Positions 53,993-63,070 of a DNA stretch of 64,000 nt are shown here, piece after piece. The DNA is taken from positions 18,301-82,300 of the forward strand of contig NZ_RYZZ01000014.1 of assembly GCF_003989135.1 (NCBI RefSeq). Reading direction: 5' to 3'. Source of the DNA: Peribacillus cavernae. Lineage in GTDB: Bacteria > Bacillota > Bacilli > Bacillales > DSM-1321. Numbering within the stretch: position 1 is the stretch's first letter; every line of letters begins with the position of its first letter. Both the position numbers and the translations under genes were made by a program. The notes under the pieces were generated by a model. It had not been told where the DNA came from, did no database searches, and worked only from the letters and a program-made list of their open reading frames with translations.

Positions 53993-54130
53993 TTATTCAT
54001 CTCTTTTCGATAAGCAGCGGTCACATTCCATTAAATAAGATTCTGCCTGTTCAACGATGTTTTCCCCACATTCTGTACATTTCTTCGGCGGTAGGCTCCT
54101 AAAGAACTCAACTGGACTAATCATTTGCAT
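53993..54130 (-). CDS. yhfH: YhfH-family zinc-ribbon mini-protein
   Basis: This 45-residue protein, too short for routine gene finding, reads MQMISPVEFFRSLPPKKCTE, then CGENIVEQAESYLMECDRCL and SKRDE. It has CxxC pairs (KKCTECGE and ECDRCL) for one zinc. B. subtilis YhfH (SPTEFFRKLPKK-C--CG--IEEQ-ESY--CD-CL) matches throughout. An AGAGGAGGAAT ribosome binding site and an own terminator support it. The family is widespread in Bacillaceae and has no known function. Confidence 0.9.
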   Translation of the reverse strand: MQMISPVEFFRSLPPKKCTECGENIVEQAESYLMECDRCLSKRDE

Positions 54131-54254
54131 TTCTTATTCCTCCTCTTATAATACAGAATTATTTTCTATTTGTTGTTATAATACAGTATATACCCAAGAT
54201 CAGAAATTGTATAGATAAATGTCAGAAAAATTTTAAAATTTTAGTTTATCGCAA

Positions 54255-54935
54255 TTATGTTGGATAGATTTGTACAAAAATTCCGTCTCCCTCTAACCAT
54301 TCAGCTATAAAAACAGCTTTATAATCAGAAACACTTTGGGTTAAAAGTTGCATCTTTAACCAAGATTCATCAAATCCCAGATCTTTAACTTCATCCCATA
54401 ACACTACCCCATCACGAATGAGAGTAACAGGAACGTAAACAGGTTTTCCCAAAAGTTTGAAATCCTCCAACGTTGTTTTTTGGTACTGTGTCTTCTTTAA
54501 AATGCTAATCGAACCGTTCGCCTCCAGATAACAAAAGGCGACTTCCCGAATCGAAAAGGTTTCACTTTGACGAAGCAGGCTTTGTAGCTGATTGAGATTC
54601 ATCCGGTTTTTTTTCAGTTCTTCGCGGTCAACAACTCCGTTTTTAATGAGAGCAGCCGGTTTCCCTTCAAAAATACCCCGAAATAATAAAGATTTTTGTC
54701 CAAGATATTCAACAAGAAGCAGTAAAAGCCCCCATAAGCACATAGAATAGATAATGTATGCTACCCCGATATTGTGGTCGTATAAGGCGTTTCCAAGTAG
54801 TTCCCCCAATACGATGCCAGCAATAAAAGTAAACGGCGTTATTTGGTTGATGATTTTTCTACCAACAATTTTAACAAGAATAAAAAGCAAGAAAAATCCA
54901 ACGATAAGTTCAAGTGTTAAATTTGTGACCTTCAT
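54255..54935 (-). CDS. DUF421 (YetF-like) membrane protein
   Basis: This 226-residue protein has three N-terminal membrane helices (LELIVGFFLLFILVKIVG, ITPFTFIAGIVLGELLGNAL, IIYSMCLWGLLLLLVEYLG) with the conserved GRK-I-QITPF motif. A cytosolic DUF421 domain follows: GKPAALIKNGVVDREELKKN, LLRQSETFSIREVAFCYLEA and GSISILKKTQYQ. A second, C-terminal domain (VPVTLIRDGVVLWDEVKDLG) is DUF3290-like in position. Members such as YetF/YdfS and the SpoVAEa-linked YetF2b are found in spore inner membranes. I chose ATG 54935 with TTGGAG upstream; 54959 is possible. Confidence 0.82.
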   Translation of the reverse strand: MKVTNLTLELIVGFFLLFILVKIVGRKIINQITPFTFIAGIVLGELLGNALYDHNIGVAYIIYSMCLWGLLLLLVEYLGQKSLLFRGIFEGKPAALIKNGVVDREELKKNRMNLNQLQSLLRQSETFSIREVAFCYLEANGSISILKKTQYQKTTLEDFKLLGKPVYVPVTLIRDGVVLWDEVKDLGFDESWLKMQLLTQSVSDYKAVFIAEWLEGDGIFVQIYPT

Positions 54936-55121
54936 AATTCTTAATGCTCCAATCTCCATCTTGTTCTTTTCGTATTATACGTAAAGCATCGTTTCCTTAC
55001 CCTTAAAAAATGAAGCAATGATATGGATGAATGTTTATTTGTTGGAACATCAGTTTAACAGAATAGGTAAAGAGGTAATTTCTATAGTAGGATATTCTAT
55101 AATGATATGGAGGACTTTACC

Positions 55122-56006
55122 ATGACAAAAGCCATGATTATCCTAAACCCATCTTCCGGAAAGGAAAAGGGTTTAGAGATTTTGCCAGTATTGAAAAAAG
55201 TTGTATCAGGCCTCTATGATGAAACAGTGATTCGGGAAACAGCTAAAGAAGGAGATGCGGCCGAATTTGCCCGCGAATCCTGTGCACAGCAATTTGATGC
55301 TGTTTTTTCGATGGGCGGAGACGGGACAATCAGTGAGACAATCAACGGTCTTGCCGAACAAAGCCATCGTCCTGATCTCGGGATTATTCCGCTTGGAACG
55401 GTTAATGACTTTGCAAGGGCTCTAAAAATACCCTTAGAGCCTGAAAATGCGCTTGAACTGCTATCCGAAAAGCATACAGTGCCGGTGGACATCGGAAAAA
55501 TCAATGACTGTTACTTTATGAATGTGCTGGCAGTGGGAGCGATTGCCGAAGCCTCTTATGCGGTTTCAGCCGAACAAAAGACAATGCTCGGCTCCTTTGC
55601 TTATTTTATCGAGGGCATTAAAGCTTTCATAAATAAGACACCTTTTAATCTTACGGTGGAACATGACGGAGGTAAATGGATCGGCCAGGCCTACATGATG
55701 GTGTCGGCATTGACCAATTCCGTGGGCGGCTTTGAATCCCTCGCACCTCAAGCAGAGGTGAATGATGGCAAAATCCACACGTTTATTATCAAAGACATTT
55801 CTTTCCCGCAGATCATGAAGATCATTCCGAGGCTGCTAAAGGGAGAGCTCGAACGGCATGATAAAGTGGAATATATCTGTTCTTCCTCGATCGGGGTGTC
55901 TGCTTCTGAGGAACTCGTAGTCAATATTGACGGGGATGAAGGAGAACCGCTGCCGTTTCAAGTGAAGGTGTTGCCTCAACATCTTAATGTTTTTGTGCCA
56001 GTGTGA
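55122..56006 (+). CDS. Diacylglycerol kinase-like lipid kinase (DagK/YegS family)
   Basis: This 294-residue lipid kinase has KAMIILNPSSGKEKGLEILP at the start, the catalytic FSMGGDGTISETINGL (GGDGT), LGIIPLGTVNDFARALKIPL, VDIGKINDCYFMNVLAVGAI and the C-terminal VVNIDGDEGEPLPFQVKVLP with the family Asp/Gly-Glu pair. It may phosphorylate diacylglycerol or a related lipid; DgkB, YegS and BmrU/YtlR relatives cannot be told apart. The start at 55122 follows GATATGGAGG. It appears monocistronic. Confidence 0.87.
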   Translation: MTKAMIILNPSSGKEKGLEILPVLKKVVSGLYDETVIRETAKEGDAAEFARESCAQQFDAVFSMGGDGTISETINGLAEQSHRPDLGIIPLGTVNDFARALKIPLEPENALELLSEKHTVPVDIGKINDCYFMNVLAVGAIAEASYAVSAEQKTMLGSFAYFIEGIKAFINKTPFNLTVEHDGGKWIGQAYMMVSALTNSVGGFESLAPQAEVNDGKIHTFIIKDISFPQIMKIIPRLLKGELERHDKVEYICSSSIGVSASEELVVNIDGDEGEPLPFQVKVLPQHLNVFVPV

Positions 56007-56156
56007 AATAGGTCTGCCCTATCAAAGCTTTTGACTATGTGTACAATCCATCGTAAAATCTGTTATAATATTTGCTTGTAAGAGAAAAGTGTAAGGCTAA
56101 GACCATCTAAACATACTTTATATCTTGCAAATATAAATCGATGGGTGGAAAATGAA

Positions 56157-57119
56157 ATGACAGGAAATAAACCATACAGAGTATTGCTGTATTACAAGTA
56201 TGTTCCAATTGAAAGTCCTGAGGAATTCGCAGATGAGCATCGTGCTTTTTGCAATGAGTTGGGGTTGAAAGGGCGGATCCTTATCGCTGCGGAAGGGATC
56301 AATGGCACAGTTTCCGGCCCGGTGGAACAGACAGATAAATATATCGAAGCCATGAGGAATGACCCGCGTTTTGCGGATATGGTCTTTAAAATAGATGAAG
56401 CTGATGAACATGCTTTCAAGAAAATGAAAGTACGTGCCCGAAAAGAGTTGGTTACCCTTCGTCTGGAGGATGATGTTAATCCGCTTGAGGTAACTGGAAA
56501 GCATTTAAGCCCTAAGGAATTCTTCGAAAAAATGCAGGACGAGGATACAATCATCCTTGATGCCAGAAACGATTATGAATATGACCTTGGCCACTTCAAA
56601 GGGGCAATCAAGCCGGAGATTGAAAACTTCCGCGATCTTCCCGCGTGGGTACGTGATAACAAAGACAAGCTCGAAGGAAAAAAAATCTTAACCTATTGCA
56701 CAGGCGGCATCCGTTGTGAAAAATTCTCGGGCTGGCTTGTAAAAGAAGGCTTCGAGGATGTTTCCCAGCTTCACGGCGGAATCGTCACTTATGGTAAAGA
56801 CCTAGAGGTACAGGGCAAGCTATGGGATGGGCAATTATATGTATTTGATGAAAGAATCGCTGTTCCGGTAAATCAGAAAGAACATGTCATTGTCGGGCGC
56901 GATTTCTTTAGCGGGGAACCTTGTGAACGATATGTGAACTGCGCCAACCCTGAATGCAACAAAAAAATCCTTTGTTCAGAGGAAAACGAACACAAATATA
57001 TGCGCACCTGTTCCCACGAGTGCCGCGTCGATCCGCGAAACCGTTATATTTTTGAATACGGCCTGACAGAAGATGAAGTGTCGGAGCGACTTGCGAAAAT
57101 AGAGAAGGCTGCGGTATAA
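56157..57119 (+). CDS. trhO: tRNA uridine(34) hydroxylase TrhO (rhodanese type)
   Basis: TrhO makes 5-hydroxyuridine at position 34 of tRNAs in an oxygen-dependent way. The 320 residues have an N-terminal ferredoxin-like domain ([40 protein letters not shown]), a rhodanese domain with active-site loop [20 protein letters not shown], and a C-terminal zinc region [20 protein letters not shown] with CSHECR. It matches YbfQ/YceA in length. I chose ATG 56157, because GGGTGG is eight bases upstream; a GTG at 56145 overlaps that site. Confidence 0.94.
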   Translation: MTGNKPYRVLLYYKYVPIESPEEFADEHRAFCNELGLKGRILIAAEGINGTVSGPVEQTDKYIEAMRNDPRFADMVFKIDEADEHAFKKMKVRARKELVTLRLEDDVNPLEVTGKHLSPKEFFEKMQDEDTIILDARNDYEYDLGHFKGAIKPEIENFRDLPAWVRDNKDKLEGKKILTYCTGGIRCEKFSGWLVKEGFEDVSQLHGGIVTYGKDLEVQGKLWDGQLYVFDERIAVPVNQKEHVIVGRDFFSGEPCERYVNCANPECNKKILCSEENEHKYMRTCSHECRVDPRNRYIFEYGLTEDEVSERLAKIEKAAV

Positions 57120-57127
57120 AACAAGTG

Positions 57128-57160
57128 AAACACCTCTAGACTCGGTCTAGAGGTGTTTTT
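57128..57160 (+). terminator. Terminator of trhO
   Basis: A 13-bp perfect stem (AAACACCTCTAGA with TCTAGAGGTGTTT) is followed by TTTATTG. Confidence 0.88.
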
Positions 57161-57210
57161 TATTGTTAAGGAGATTATAAAATTATTTTATGTGGATAAT
57201 TTAATCTAGG

Positions 57211-57470
57211 TTATCTGCATCCAGCTCCAGCGCCTAGCCCCGACGCACAGGACGTGCTAGTGCCGACGTTGCCACAGGACGTGGCGGTTCTTAGTCGGCC
57301 TCGAGGTCATAAGCCAATCATCTGATGGGGAGAAAATCGCTCCCCATACAGCTGCTCGTCTTATGCTTGTCGGACTTGCACAGGATGTGCTGACGTCGAC
57401 GTTCGCCACAGGACGTGGCGGATGTTAGTCGACGTTCCTTTTAGGCGCTTGCGCTTTTGTTCTTGGTAGC
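57211..57470. repeat. GC-rich structured intergenic repeat element
   Basis: The element opens with ATCCAGCTCCAGCGCCTAGC and closes with TAGGCGCTTGCGCTTTTGTT, so the ends AGCGCCTA/TAGGCGCT are complementary. Inside, GCCACAGGACGTGGCGG occurs twice (near 57270 and 57407), GCACAGGACGTGC and TGCACAGGATGTGC each once, and TGGGGAG/CTCCCCA forms another hairpin. GTCGACGTT-like and TTAGTCG blocks repeat as well. The base composition is far richer in GC than its surroundings. The AGCTCCAGCGCCTAG start and GGCGCTTGCGCTTTT end are familiar from dispersed repeats of Bacillaceae. No protein is encoded. Confidence 0.8.
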
Positions 57471-57566
57471 TTTCATTTATTGAGTAAATATATAAGTCGT
57501 TTTTGGAACTGGATAACACGGTAAATATGCCTGGCTTCTTTAAACAGTACCCAATAGTTGGTGAAT

Positions 57567-58886
57567 CTATTGTAATAGTTGAACCTGATTGTTATGATTA
57601 CAGGCATTAGCAAGCTTACTTAAATGGCTGTTTAAAAATTTCTTATCCATTCCTAACCATTGCTCGTTCTTGATTCCTTCGACAATATAGTCTGAAAAAT
57701 CCCAGACAAGATCCTTTATTTCATTCTTATTGGTTTCCGCGATCAGGGTCAGGGCTTTAATGATGGAAGCCATCACTGACACATCAGCTTTTCCATAATG
57801 ACGGATTTGATAAAAACTCTCGTACAAATAGTCAGTGAAAGTCGGTTTTTTAAGAATGATCCGCACGTTGTTTTGCCTATCACAGTAGTATGGATTAGCG
57901 GAGTGGTTCATTCCAATCTTCGCTAAGATCTGGGCCAATTGTTCAATACAGTTTATGGCGGTTTCAGGATCGTTTTTACCTGGTGCTATTGCTCTCAGGG
58001 CAATTTCGGCCAATTTCTGAATTCCAAATTCAACATCTTGCACCGATTCTTGATCCGCTGTGATAGAAATAAAATGAAGAAATTGATTTTTATCTAAAGA
58101 CCCGGGACTATTCCAAACAGTGAAAAGCGCCGTATCTACATCGACGTAATTACCGTGAGCCTTCTCTAATTTAATGATCATATTAGTTTCTGTTGCAAAT
58201 TCAACCAATTTTAATAGTTCTACATATTGGACATATCCTCGTTTTTTACTTTTAATCTCAATGGATTTCATTTTTTCAAGATGTAAGTCTCTGTGTTCTT
58301 CGGAAGCCTCAACCCTCTTATCCTCCACTCTGTTTTTTTTAACAGAGGAAAGTGTCTCTTTAGTAATATTTGATATCAGATTCCCAACCTTTATCCAGTC
58401 CATAATATGGTGTATCAAGAACACAAACATGCCTAAACAAATAAAAGCTACCAAAATGGCAAACGACGGCACTATGAACATATTGCTCAACTCATTGTCC
58501 CTAACTTGAATGAGCAGAACAAGTGAATAGATATATCCTCCAATAAATGTTCCAAGTACTTGTTGTGTTTTTGAATTTGTATTGAAATTTTGCAAGGCTC
58601 TCGGAGAAAATTGCGCTAAAAAAGTAGTTTGAACGACTAAAACAGAGGAAAATGTGATCGTCGTCATCGTTAGCAATGAAGTAGAAATCGCACTTAAAAT
58701 TGTATGTGCCAATTCCTTATCTGTAAGAAAGACAGAAGGAACGATCTTAATTAAACTTGTATGTTCGGCAAGGTAACGATCAAACATCATACTTAAGATT
58801 GCCAAAAGAAAGGAACAAGCTCCATATAAGGCTGGTGTTGTCCAGAAGTTTGATTTGATTTTATTTACTATAATTTTAAATGACAT
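57567..58886 (-). CDS. DUF2254 membrane protein
   Basis: This 439-residue protein has four N-terminal membrane helices at about 15-160 (FWTTPALYGACSFLLAILSM, ILSAISTSLLTMTTITFSSV, LGTFIGGYIYSLVLLIQVRD, MFIVPSFAILVAFICLGMFV). The motif LVVQTTFLAQFSPRALQNF is a DUF2254 hallmark (SPR-L--F). A large soluble domain follows, with GYVQYVELLKLVEFATETNM and DVEFGIQKLAEIALRAIAPG then KNDPETAINC and ADVSVMASIIKAL. Function unknown; a channel-like or stress-linked role is speculation. It is monocistronic. Confidence 0.85.
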   Translation of the reverse strand: MSFKIIVNKIKSNFWTTPALYGACSFLLAILSMMFDRYLAEHTSLIKIVPSVFLTDKELAHTILSAISTSLLTMTTITFSSVLVVQTTFLAQFSPRALQNFNTNSKTQQVLGTFIGGYIYSLVLLIQVRDNELSNMFIVPSFAILVAFICLGMFVFLIHHIMDWIKVGNLISNITKETLSSVKKNRVEDKRVEASEEHRDLHLEKMKSIEIKSKKRGYVQYVELLKLVEFATETNMIIKLEKAHGNYVDVDTALFTVWNSPGSLDKNQFLHFISITADQESVQDVEFGIQKLAEIALRAIAPGKNDPETAINCIEQLAQILAKIGMNHSANPYYCDRQNNVRIILKKPTFTDYLYESFYQIRHYGKADVSVMASIIKALTLIAETNKNEIKDLVWDFSDYIVEGIKNEQWLGMDKKFLNSHLSKLANACNHNNQVQLLQ

Positions 58887-59258
58887 GCTCTTTCCCCCAA
58901 GAAATAGAAATGGTATCGCGGTTTGTGTCTTGCTTCTGGGTAATCCATTGCTGTAAAGAATTTGATAAAGACTATCAAAAGTAGAGTCAAATTACAACTA
59001 ATATAATGCTGCTTAGCGAAGGATGGATAAGTTGACACATTTCCTAAATTATATCTTTTTTTTGCAATTGACAGCTATCTGTTATCAAAGTATAGTAAAT
59101 CAATGGTATTTAAGGAAGCCAAATATTTATAATGTTATTTACTTAATGAATCGGGAAAATATAGCGCCTTCTTATAGATTGCACAATGTCATTATTCAAG
59201 TGAATATAACACGTATTCAGATTTATAGATTTATAGAATGTAAGAGGGGAATGGCTAC
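58887..59258 (+). other. Intergenic region between divergent DUF2254 and MFS genes
   Basis: Apart from a strong promoter at 59068 nothing stands out. A frame of 82 codons (59023-59271) lacks a ribosome binding site and is treated as chance. Confidence 0.5.
59068..59096 (+). promoter_or_regulatory. Sigma-A promoter of the MFS drug exporter
   Basis: TTGACA (59068-59073), a 17-base spacer and TATAGT (59091-59096) are near-consensus. The predicted 5' leader is about 155 bases, long enough for control. Confidence 0.75.
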
Positions 59259-60872
59259 ATGGAACATTTAAGTCATAAGGAAAAAGTAGCGATTATGATT
59301 GCCATCATCGCTGCTATGTTTTTTGCGGCAGTTAACCAAACGATTGTGGGGAATGCACTGCCGAAGATCATCTCGGAATTGGGAGGCCTTGATTATTATA
59401 GCTGGGTCTTTACCATCTACATGCTTACCAGCGCTATTACAACGATTTTGGTTGGTAAGTTGTCGGATATATACGGACGGAAGCCTTTTTTAATTATCGG
59501 GATCATTATTTTCTCGATCGGCGCGTTTCTGTCAGGGCTTTCCACAGATATTTTCCAGCTGATTACTTACCGCGGCATTCAGGGATTGGGCGCCGGGATG
59601 ATTATGTCGACTGCCTTTACCGCCGTAGGGGATTTGTTTGCACCGAGAGAACGTGGCAAATGGCAGGGAGCGATGAGTGCCGTTTTTGGTATTTCAAGTG
59701 TGTTTGGGCCGGCTTTGGGCGGGTATATCGTCGATAACCTCGAATGGAAATGGGTATTCTGGGTATTCCTTCCGGTAGGTATCGTGGCCATGATTTTAAT
59801 TTGGAAGTTATTCCCTAAAGTAGAGAAACGACCGGGCGAAAAGGTCGATTACTATGGATCCCTTTTCTTGACCCTTACAATTTCGCTGACTTTGTTAGGA
59901 TTTTCATGGGCCGGAACCAAATATGACTGGGGATCTTTTCAGATAATTGGTTTGTTTGCGGGTGCTATTGCCGCGCTGATTATCACCCTTTTGATTGAAA
60001 GAAAGGCAACTAGCCCGATCCTGCCGTTATTCTTGTTTAAAAATGGCGTTTTTACGATTTCTAATATAATTGGTTTTGTCATCGGTGTTTCAATGTTTGG
60101 AGGAGCGATGTATGTTCCTTACTTTGTCCAAGGGGTATTAGGATATTCTGCAACACATTCAAGCTTCCTGACAATGTCCATGACATTAGGGCTGGTCATT
60201 GCCAGTGTACTTGGAGGACAAATTATTTCCAAGACAGGCAGGTACAAAATCCAGGCGATTATCGGCCTGTGTATCGCAGCCTTTGGCTTGTATCTGCTAT
60301 CTACTATGAGTGTAGATACATCCCAGTTTAGCTTGATTTTATTTCTTGCCCTTTTAGGGTTTGGAATGGGTACAGGCATGACGGTGTTCACCCTAACCGT
60401 TCAGAATGCCGTGGAGCAGAAATTTCTCGGGGTAGCCACCGCTACTTCGCAATTATTTCGTTCTGTCGGAGGCACGGTCGGGGTAGCAATCATGGGAACG
60501 CTATTAAACACGCGCATGAAGGATAAACTAGGCACACTATCGCAGGGCAGCGATACGAATAATATGGCCATTTCTCCGGAGTTAGCTGGTAAGATGCAAG
60601 CGTTGCAAAATCCCCAGCTTTTGCTGGACCATGAAAAGCTGAATCAGCTTAGAACCTCTCTGCCTGCTGAAGTCCTTCCGTTATTCGAGAAGGTCATTCA
60701 TAACCTGCAGGATGCACTAAGCTATGCTTTATCCGGAGTGTTCCTGCTTGTAACCTTTATCATGCTCCTGGCTGTTTTTCTTACTTTTTTCCTGAAAGAG
60801 ATTCCACTCAGAAGTGCGATGCATAAAGCAGAAAAAACTCCATTAACGAGTGAAAAAAATACATCTGTATGA
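59259..60872 (+). CDS. MFS multidrug exporter, DHA2 family (14 helices)
   Basis: This 537-residue EmrB/QacA-type proton antiporter has 14 predicted helices. Motif A is LVGKLSDIYGRKPFLIIG, motif B RGIQGLGAGMIMS, motif C SSVFGPALGGYIVDNLEWKW. QTIVGNALPKIISELGG (helix 1, motif D) is typical. A soluble loop of about 50 residues (NMAISPELAGKMQALQNPQL) precedes the last helix, also usual for DHA2. The ribosome binding site is TAAGAGGGG. A sigma-A promoter lies upstream; no TetR or MarR gene adjoins. Confidence 0.9.
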   Translation: MEHLSHKEKVAIMIAIIAAMFFAAVNQTIVGNALPKIISELGGLDYYSWVFTIYMLTSAITTILVGKLSDIYGRKPFLIIGIIIFSIGAFLSGLSTDIFQLITYRGIQGLGAGMIMSTAFTAVGDLFAPRERGKWQGAMSAVFGISSVFGPALGGYIVDNLEWKWVFWVFLPVGIVAMILIWKLFPKVEKRPGEKVDYYGSLFLTLTISLTLLGFSWAGTKYDWGSFQIIGLFAGAIAALIITLLIERKATSPILPLFLFKNGVFTISNIIGFVIGVSMFGGAMYVPYFVQGVLGYSATHSSFLTMSMTLGLVIASVLGGQIISKTGRYKIQAIIGLCIAAFGLYLLSTMSVDTSQFSLILFLALLGFGMGTGMTVFTLTVQNAVEQKFLGVATATSQLFRSVGGTVGVAIMGTLLNTRMKDKLGTLSQGSDTNNMAISPELAGKMQALQNPQLLLDHEKLNQLRTSLPAEVLPLFEKVIHNLQDALSYALSGVFLLVTFIMLLAVFLTFFLKEIPLRSAMHKAEKTPLTSEKNTSV

Positions 60873-60883
60873 TGCCGTCATCG

Positions 60884-60912
60884 AAAGAGCAGCCCCCGGG
60901 CTGCTTTATTTT
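60884..60912 (+). terminator. Terminator of the MFS exporter
   Basis: An 8-bp stem (AGCAGCCC with GGGCTGCT) is followed by TTATTTTGG. Confidence 0.75.
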
Positions 60913-61002
60913 GGTTGTGACGAAGTTCTACAATTAATAATTGTTGAATAAATCCCAAAGTATTACAATGAAACTATGATTCATTCAAGGAGGTAGTTTT
61001 CA

Positions 61003-61053
61003 TTGAATAGGTTACAAACAGAAAATATAACAATATGTTTTTATCAGCCCGAA
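61003..61053 (+). pseudogene. Possible N-terminal scrap of a siderophore ABC ATPase
   Basis: After a good CAAGGAGG site a TTG at 61003 opens MNRLQTENITICFYQ, which resembles the start of FecE/FhuC-type ATPases (NRLQTENLTI-Y). Similarity ends after about 14 residues, and the frame then runs into the neighbouring terminator and gene. It is either a relic or chance. Confidence 0.3.
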
Positions 61054-61089
61054 CATGTACACCAATCGGACAGCTTAGAAGATATAAAA

Positions 61090-61131
61090 CAAAAAAAGCA
61101 CACCAACCTCCAATGGTTGGTGCGTGCTCAT
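61090..61131 (-). terminator. Terminator of the YtxH gene
   Basis: On the minus strand GCACGCACCAACC and GGTTGGTGTGC form a stem followed by TTTTTTTGTTTT. Confidence 0.85.
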
Positions 61132-61132
61132 T

Positions 61133-61648
61133 TTAATAAGTGGATGATTTTCGGCCTGATGTGTTCACTTTAACCGATCTAATTTCAGAAGAAGGGCTTG
61201 TACCGGAAGCTGTCGTTGTTGGGGAATCCGTTAGCTTAGAGCCTGCATCGGCTACTTTAGAGCCAATTTCCTTTATTTCTTCTGTCGCTTCCTTTGCGGT
61301 GCTTAAGGCATCAGATGAAATTCCCTTCACTTCATTCACTTTTCCGAACACATCATCATTTACAATTTGATAGAGGTGTTGTGCCTCATTGATAGCTTCC
61401 TTCAACGTGTTGGAAGCATCCTTGAAACGTGTCACCATCTGTTCTTTCATCTCGCCGGGGTTCTCTTTTACTTGGGAAAATACATCCATAGAAGAATCCT
61501 TGAAATCCACTGCTGTGTTTTTCACTTTATTTCTCGTTGAAGAATCGAGGAGTGTAAGAGCTCCGCCAATGATTCCTCCTAAAATGATCCCTTTTAACAA
61601 TTTGCTGTTTTTCTCCGTGTCTACCATCACTTGTGTTTGTGTTTCCAT
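61133..61648 (-). CDS. YtxH-domain protein
   Basis: This 171-residue protein has a short N-terminal polar part, a hydrophobic glycine-rich helix at about 19-35 (LLKGIILGGIIGGALTLLDS) and a long amphipathic helical region with heptad character (FKDSSMDVFSQVKENPGEMK, NEAQHLYQIVNDDVFGKVNE). A Ser/Thr-rich tail ends it. YtxH-like proteins belong to the general stress group in B. subtilis; their role is unknown. The ribosome binding site is GAGGAGGAATT. Monocistronic with own terminator. Confidence 0.75.
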   Translation of the reverse strand: METQTQVMVDTEKNSKLLKGIILGGIIGGALTLLDSSTRNKVKNTAVDFKDSSMDVFSQVKENPGEMKEQMVTRFKDASNTLKEAINEAQHLYQIVNDDVFGKVNEVKGISSDALSTAKEATEEIKEIGSKVADAGSKLTDSPTTTASGTSPSSEIRSVKVNTSGRKSSTY

Positions 61649-61830
61649 TTTAATTCCTCCTCTTTACTATTGTTTCTTTTTCCTCTTGTTGGTGTTCTTC
61701 CCGATTTTCCCGCTGTTTAAACTATAAAGTAGAAAATACTGGTTCTTTTTTGTGGCCGTAGTATCATGAAATTTCTCCGAGATTAGCTACATATTGTTAT
61801 AATTATTATAAAAAAAGGAGGAAAAGCTTC

Positions 61831-62595
61831 TTGAATGGTATAAAATCGATTCAAAGCAGATTGGAAAAAAGCTTTAGATTGCTAAATGGATTGCCTGATT
61901 ATTTAAGCTTTGAAGAGATGGGGTTAGATCCTGAAAGTTTTAATGTTGTAAAACAACATTTACAAACATTCATTAACGCGGGGAAAAAAATGAATGTAAG
62001 AAGGATATCTTTTATAATCAATCAGGATTCAAGTTATTATCAGGCACTGAGAGATTTATTGATCCAATCAAATTTCAACCTTTTTTCTTCCAAAGTAGTG
62101 ATGTGCAGGGGTTTAAGTGATTATGCTGCAGAAGGAACAAAGTACAGATGGCATAGTCTTGAAGACGAAGCAGTGTTATCAGAAGCAATGTTTAAGGATC
62201 TCTGGAAAAAATGTATGTCTGGCTCCGATAATGCAAAGTCTAGTCTGTCGATGGATGAACACATGGAATCTGTTAAATCAGAACTTCCCACTTCCTGGAG
62301 GAAATCATGCTCTGCTGTATTTGAAAATAACAGACCGCTTGGGATAGCAATTCCACATATTGAGCCTGGAACAGATAACGAGGGACGTCTTTTTTACTTT
62401 GGGCTGCTGTCCGAAGAGCGAGGAAAAGGAAAAAGTGCGGACATACACAAGGATTTCCTGACATTGTTAAAACGTATGGGGGCGCAATTCTATATAGGGA
62501 GTACCGGTCAAGCGAACGAAAAAATGCAGAAAGTATTCCTGAAAAATGGCTGCCGTTTTGCCAAAACGACTGAATCGTATTACTACTATTACTAG
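61831..62595 (+). CDS. GNAT acetyltransferase with long N-terminal domain
   Basis: The 254 residues have a C-terminal GNAT fold at about 155-250: SCSAVFENNRPLGIAIPHIE, EGRLFYFGLLSEERGKGKSA (acetyl-CoA loop, R-G-K-G-K-S), DIHKDFLTLLKRMGAQFYIG and NEKMQKVFLKNGCRF. The first 150 residues (DYLSFEEMGLDPESFNVVKQ and others) are divergent and could be a degenerate GNAT half. It ends in five tyrosines after SY. The TTG start at 61831 follows AAAAGGAGG. Substrate unknown. Confidence 0.8.
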   Translation: MNGIKSIQSRLEKSFRLLNGLPDYLSFEEMGLDPESFNVVKQHLQTFINAGKKMNVRRISFIINQDSSYYQALRDLLIQSNFNLFSSKVVMCRGLSDYAAEGTKYRWHSLEDEAVLSEAMFKDLWKKCMSGSDNAKSSLSMDEHMESVKSELPTSWRKSCSAVFENNRPLGIAIPHIEPGTDNEGRLFYFGLLSEERGKGKSADIHKDFLTLLKRMGAQFYIGSTGQANEKMQKVFLKNGCRFAKTTESYYYYY

Positions 62596-62904
62596 TACAT
62601 TGTCGCCAAATGAATGGAATAGATGTTACTATCTTTATCTTACTTTTAGCACTTCTACTACGCTTGTCTAGAGGGTAGGTAAGGAGTGATAGCTCATTTT
62701 TAAATAAAGGGCGCAATTGTAGAATTAATAGATCCCAATTTCTCATTGCTGATACTGGGAGATTGGGATTTTTAATACTGGATATGTTACAACAGTGCGA
62801 TGCAAATAAATAGATAAGGAAAAGTTATTACTTTTATTAAATAATTTGTAATAGTGCATCAAAAAAGTAAGTATTATTATTTTCCTATAAAGGGAGTGAT
62901 AATA
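62596..62904 (+). other. Intergenic region
   Basis: This region of 309 bases contains a terminator hairpin (62732-62775) and an AT-rich promoter region for the next gene. Nothing else is seen. Confidence 0.5.
62732..62775 (+). terminator. Hairpin with T run downstream of the GNAT gene
   Basis: Arms ATCCCAATTTCTC and GGGAGATTGGGAT pair with an internal mismatch and are followed by TTTTTAAT. Confidence 0.75.
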
Positions 62905-63057
62905 ATGGGTATATTTACCATAAATTCTATTGGAGTAGTTTACAACGAACGTAAAACACCAGAAGATGATTTTTGGGGGAAAGTACTTTCAGAAATAAAG
63001 TTAGAAAAAGATTGGGATATGAGTTGTCTAGATGGTATTGAATCTTTTAGTCATTAG
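62905..63057 (+). pseudogene. TrmO/TsaA-like methyltransferase, N-terminal fragment
   Basis: After AAAGGGAGTGATAAT an ATG opens a 50-codon frame: MGIFTINSIGVVYNERKTPE, DDFWGKVLSEIKLEK and CLDGIESFSH. This is the start of the TrmO/TsaA beta-barrel family (IG-V-N-R---DDNWG-V-SEI-L...L-GIE-FSH), normally 150 or more residues. It stops exactly after FSH, and the ribosome binding site of the next gene follows. A deletion probably removed the rest. It may still be translated, coupled to the PhzF gene. Confidence 0.75.
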
Positions 63058-63070
63058 GGGTGGGGGACGC

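Noticed and set aside
59023..59271. Plus-strand 82-codon frame before the DHA2 exporter
   Set aside because: No ribosome binding site and no known domain; it overlaps the promoter.
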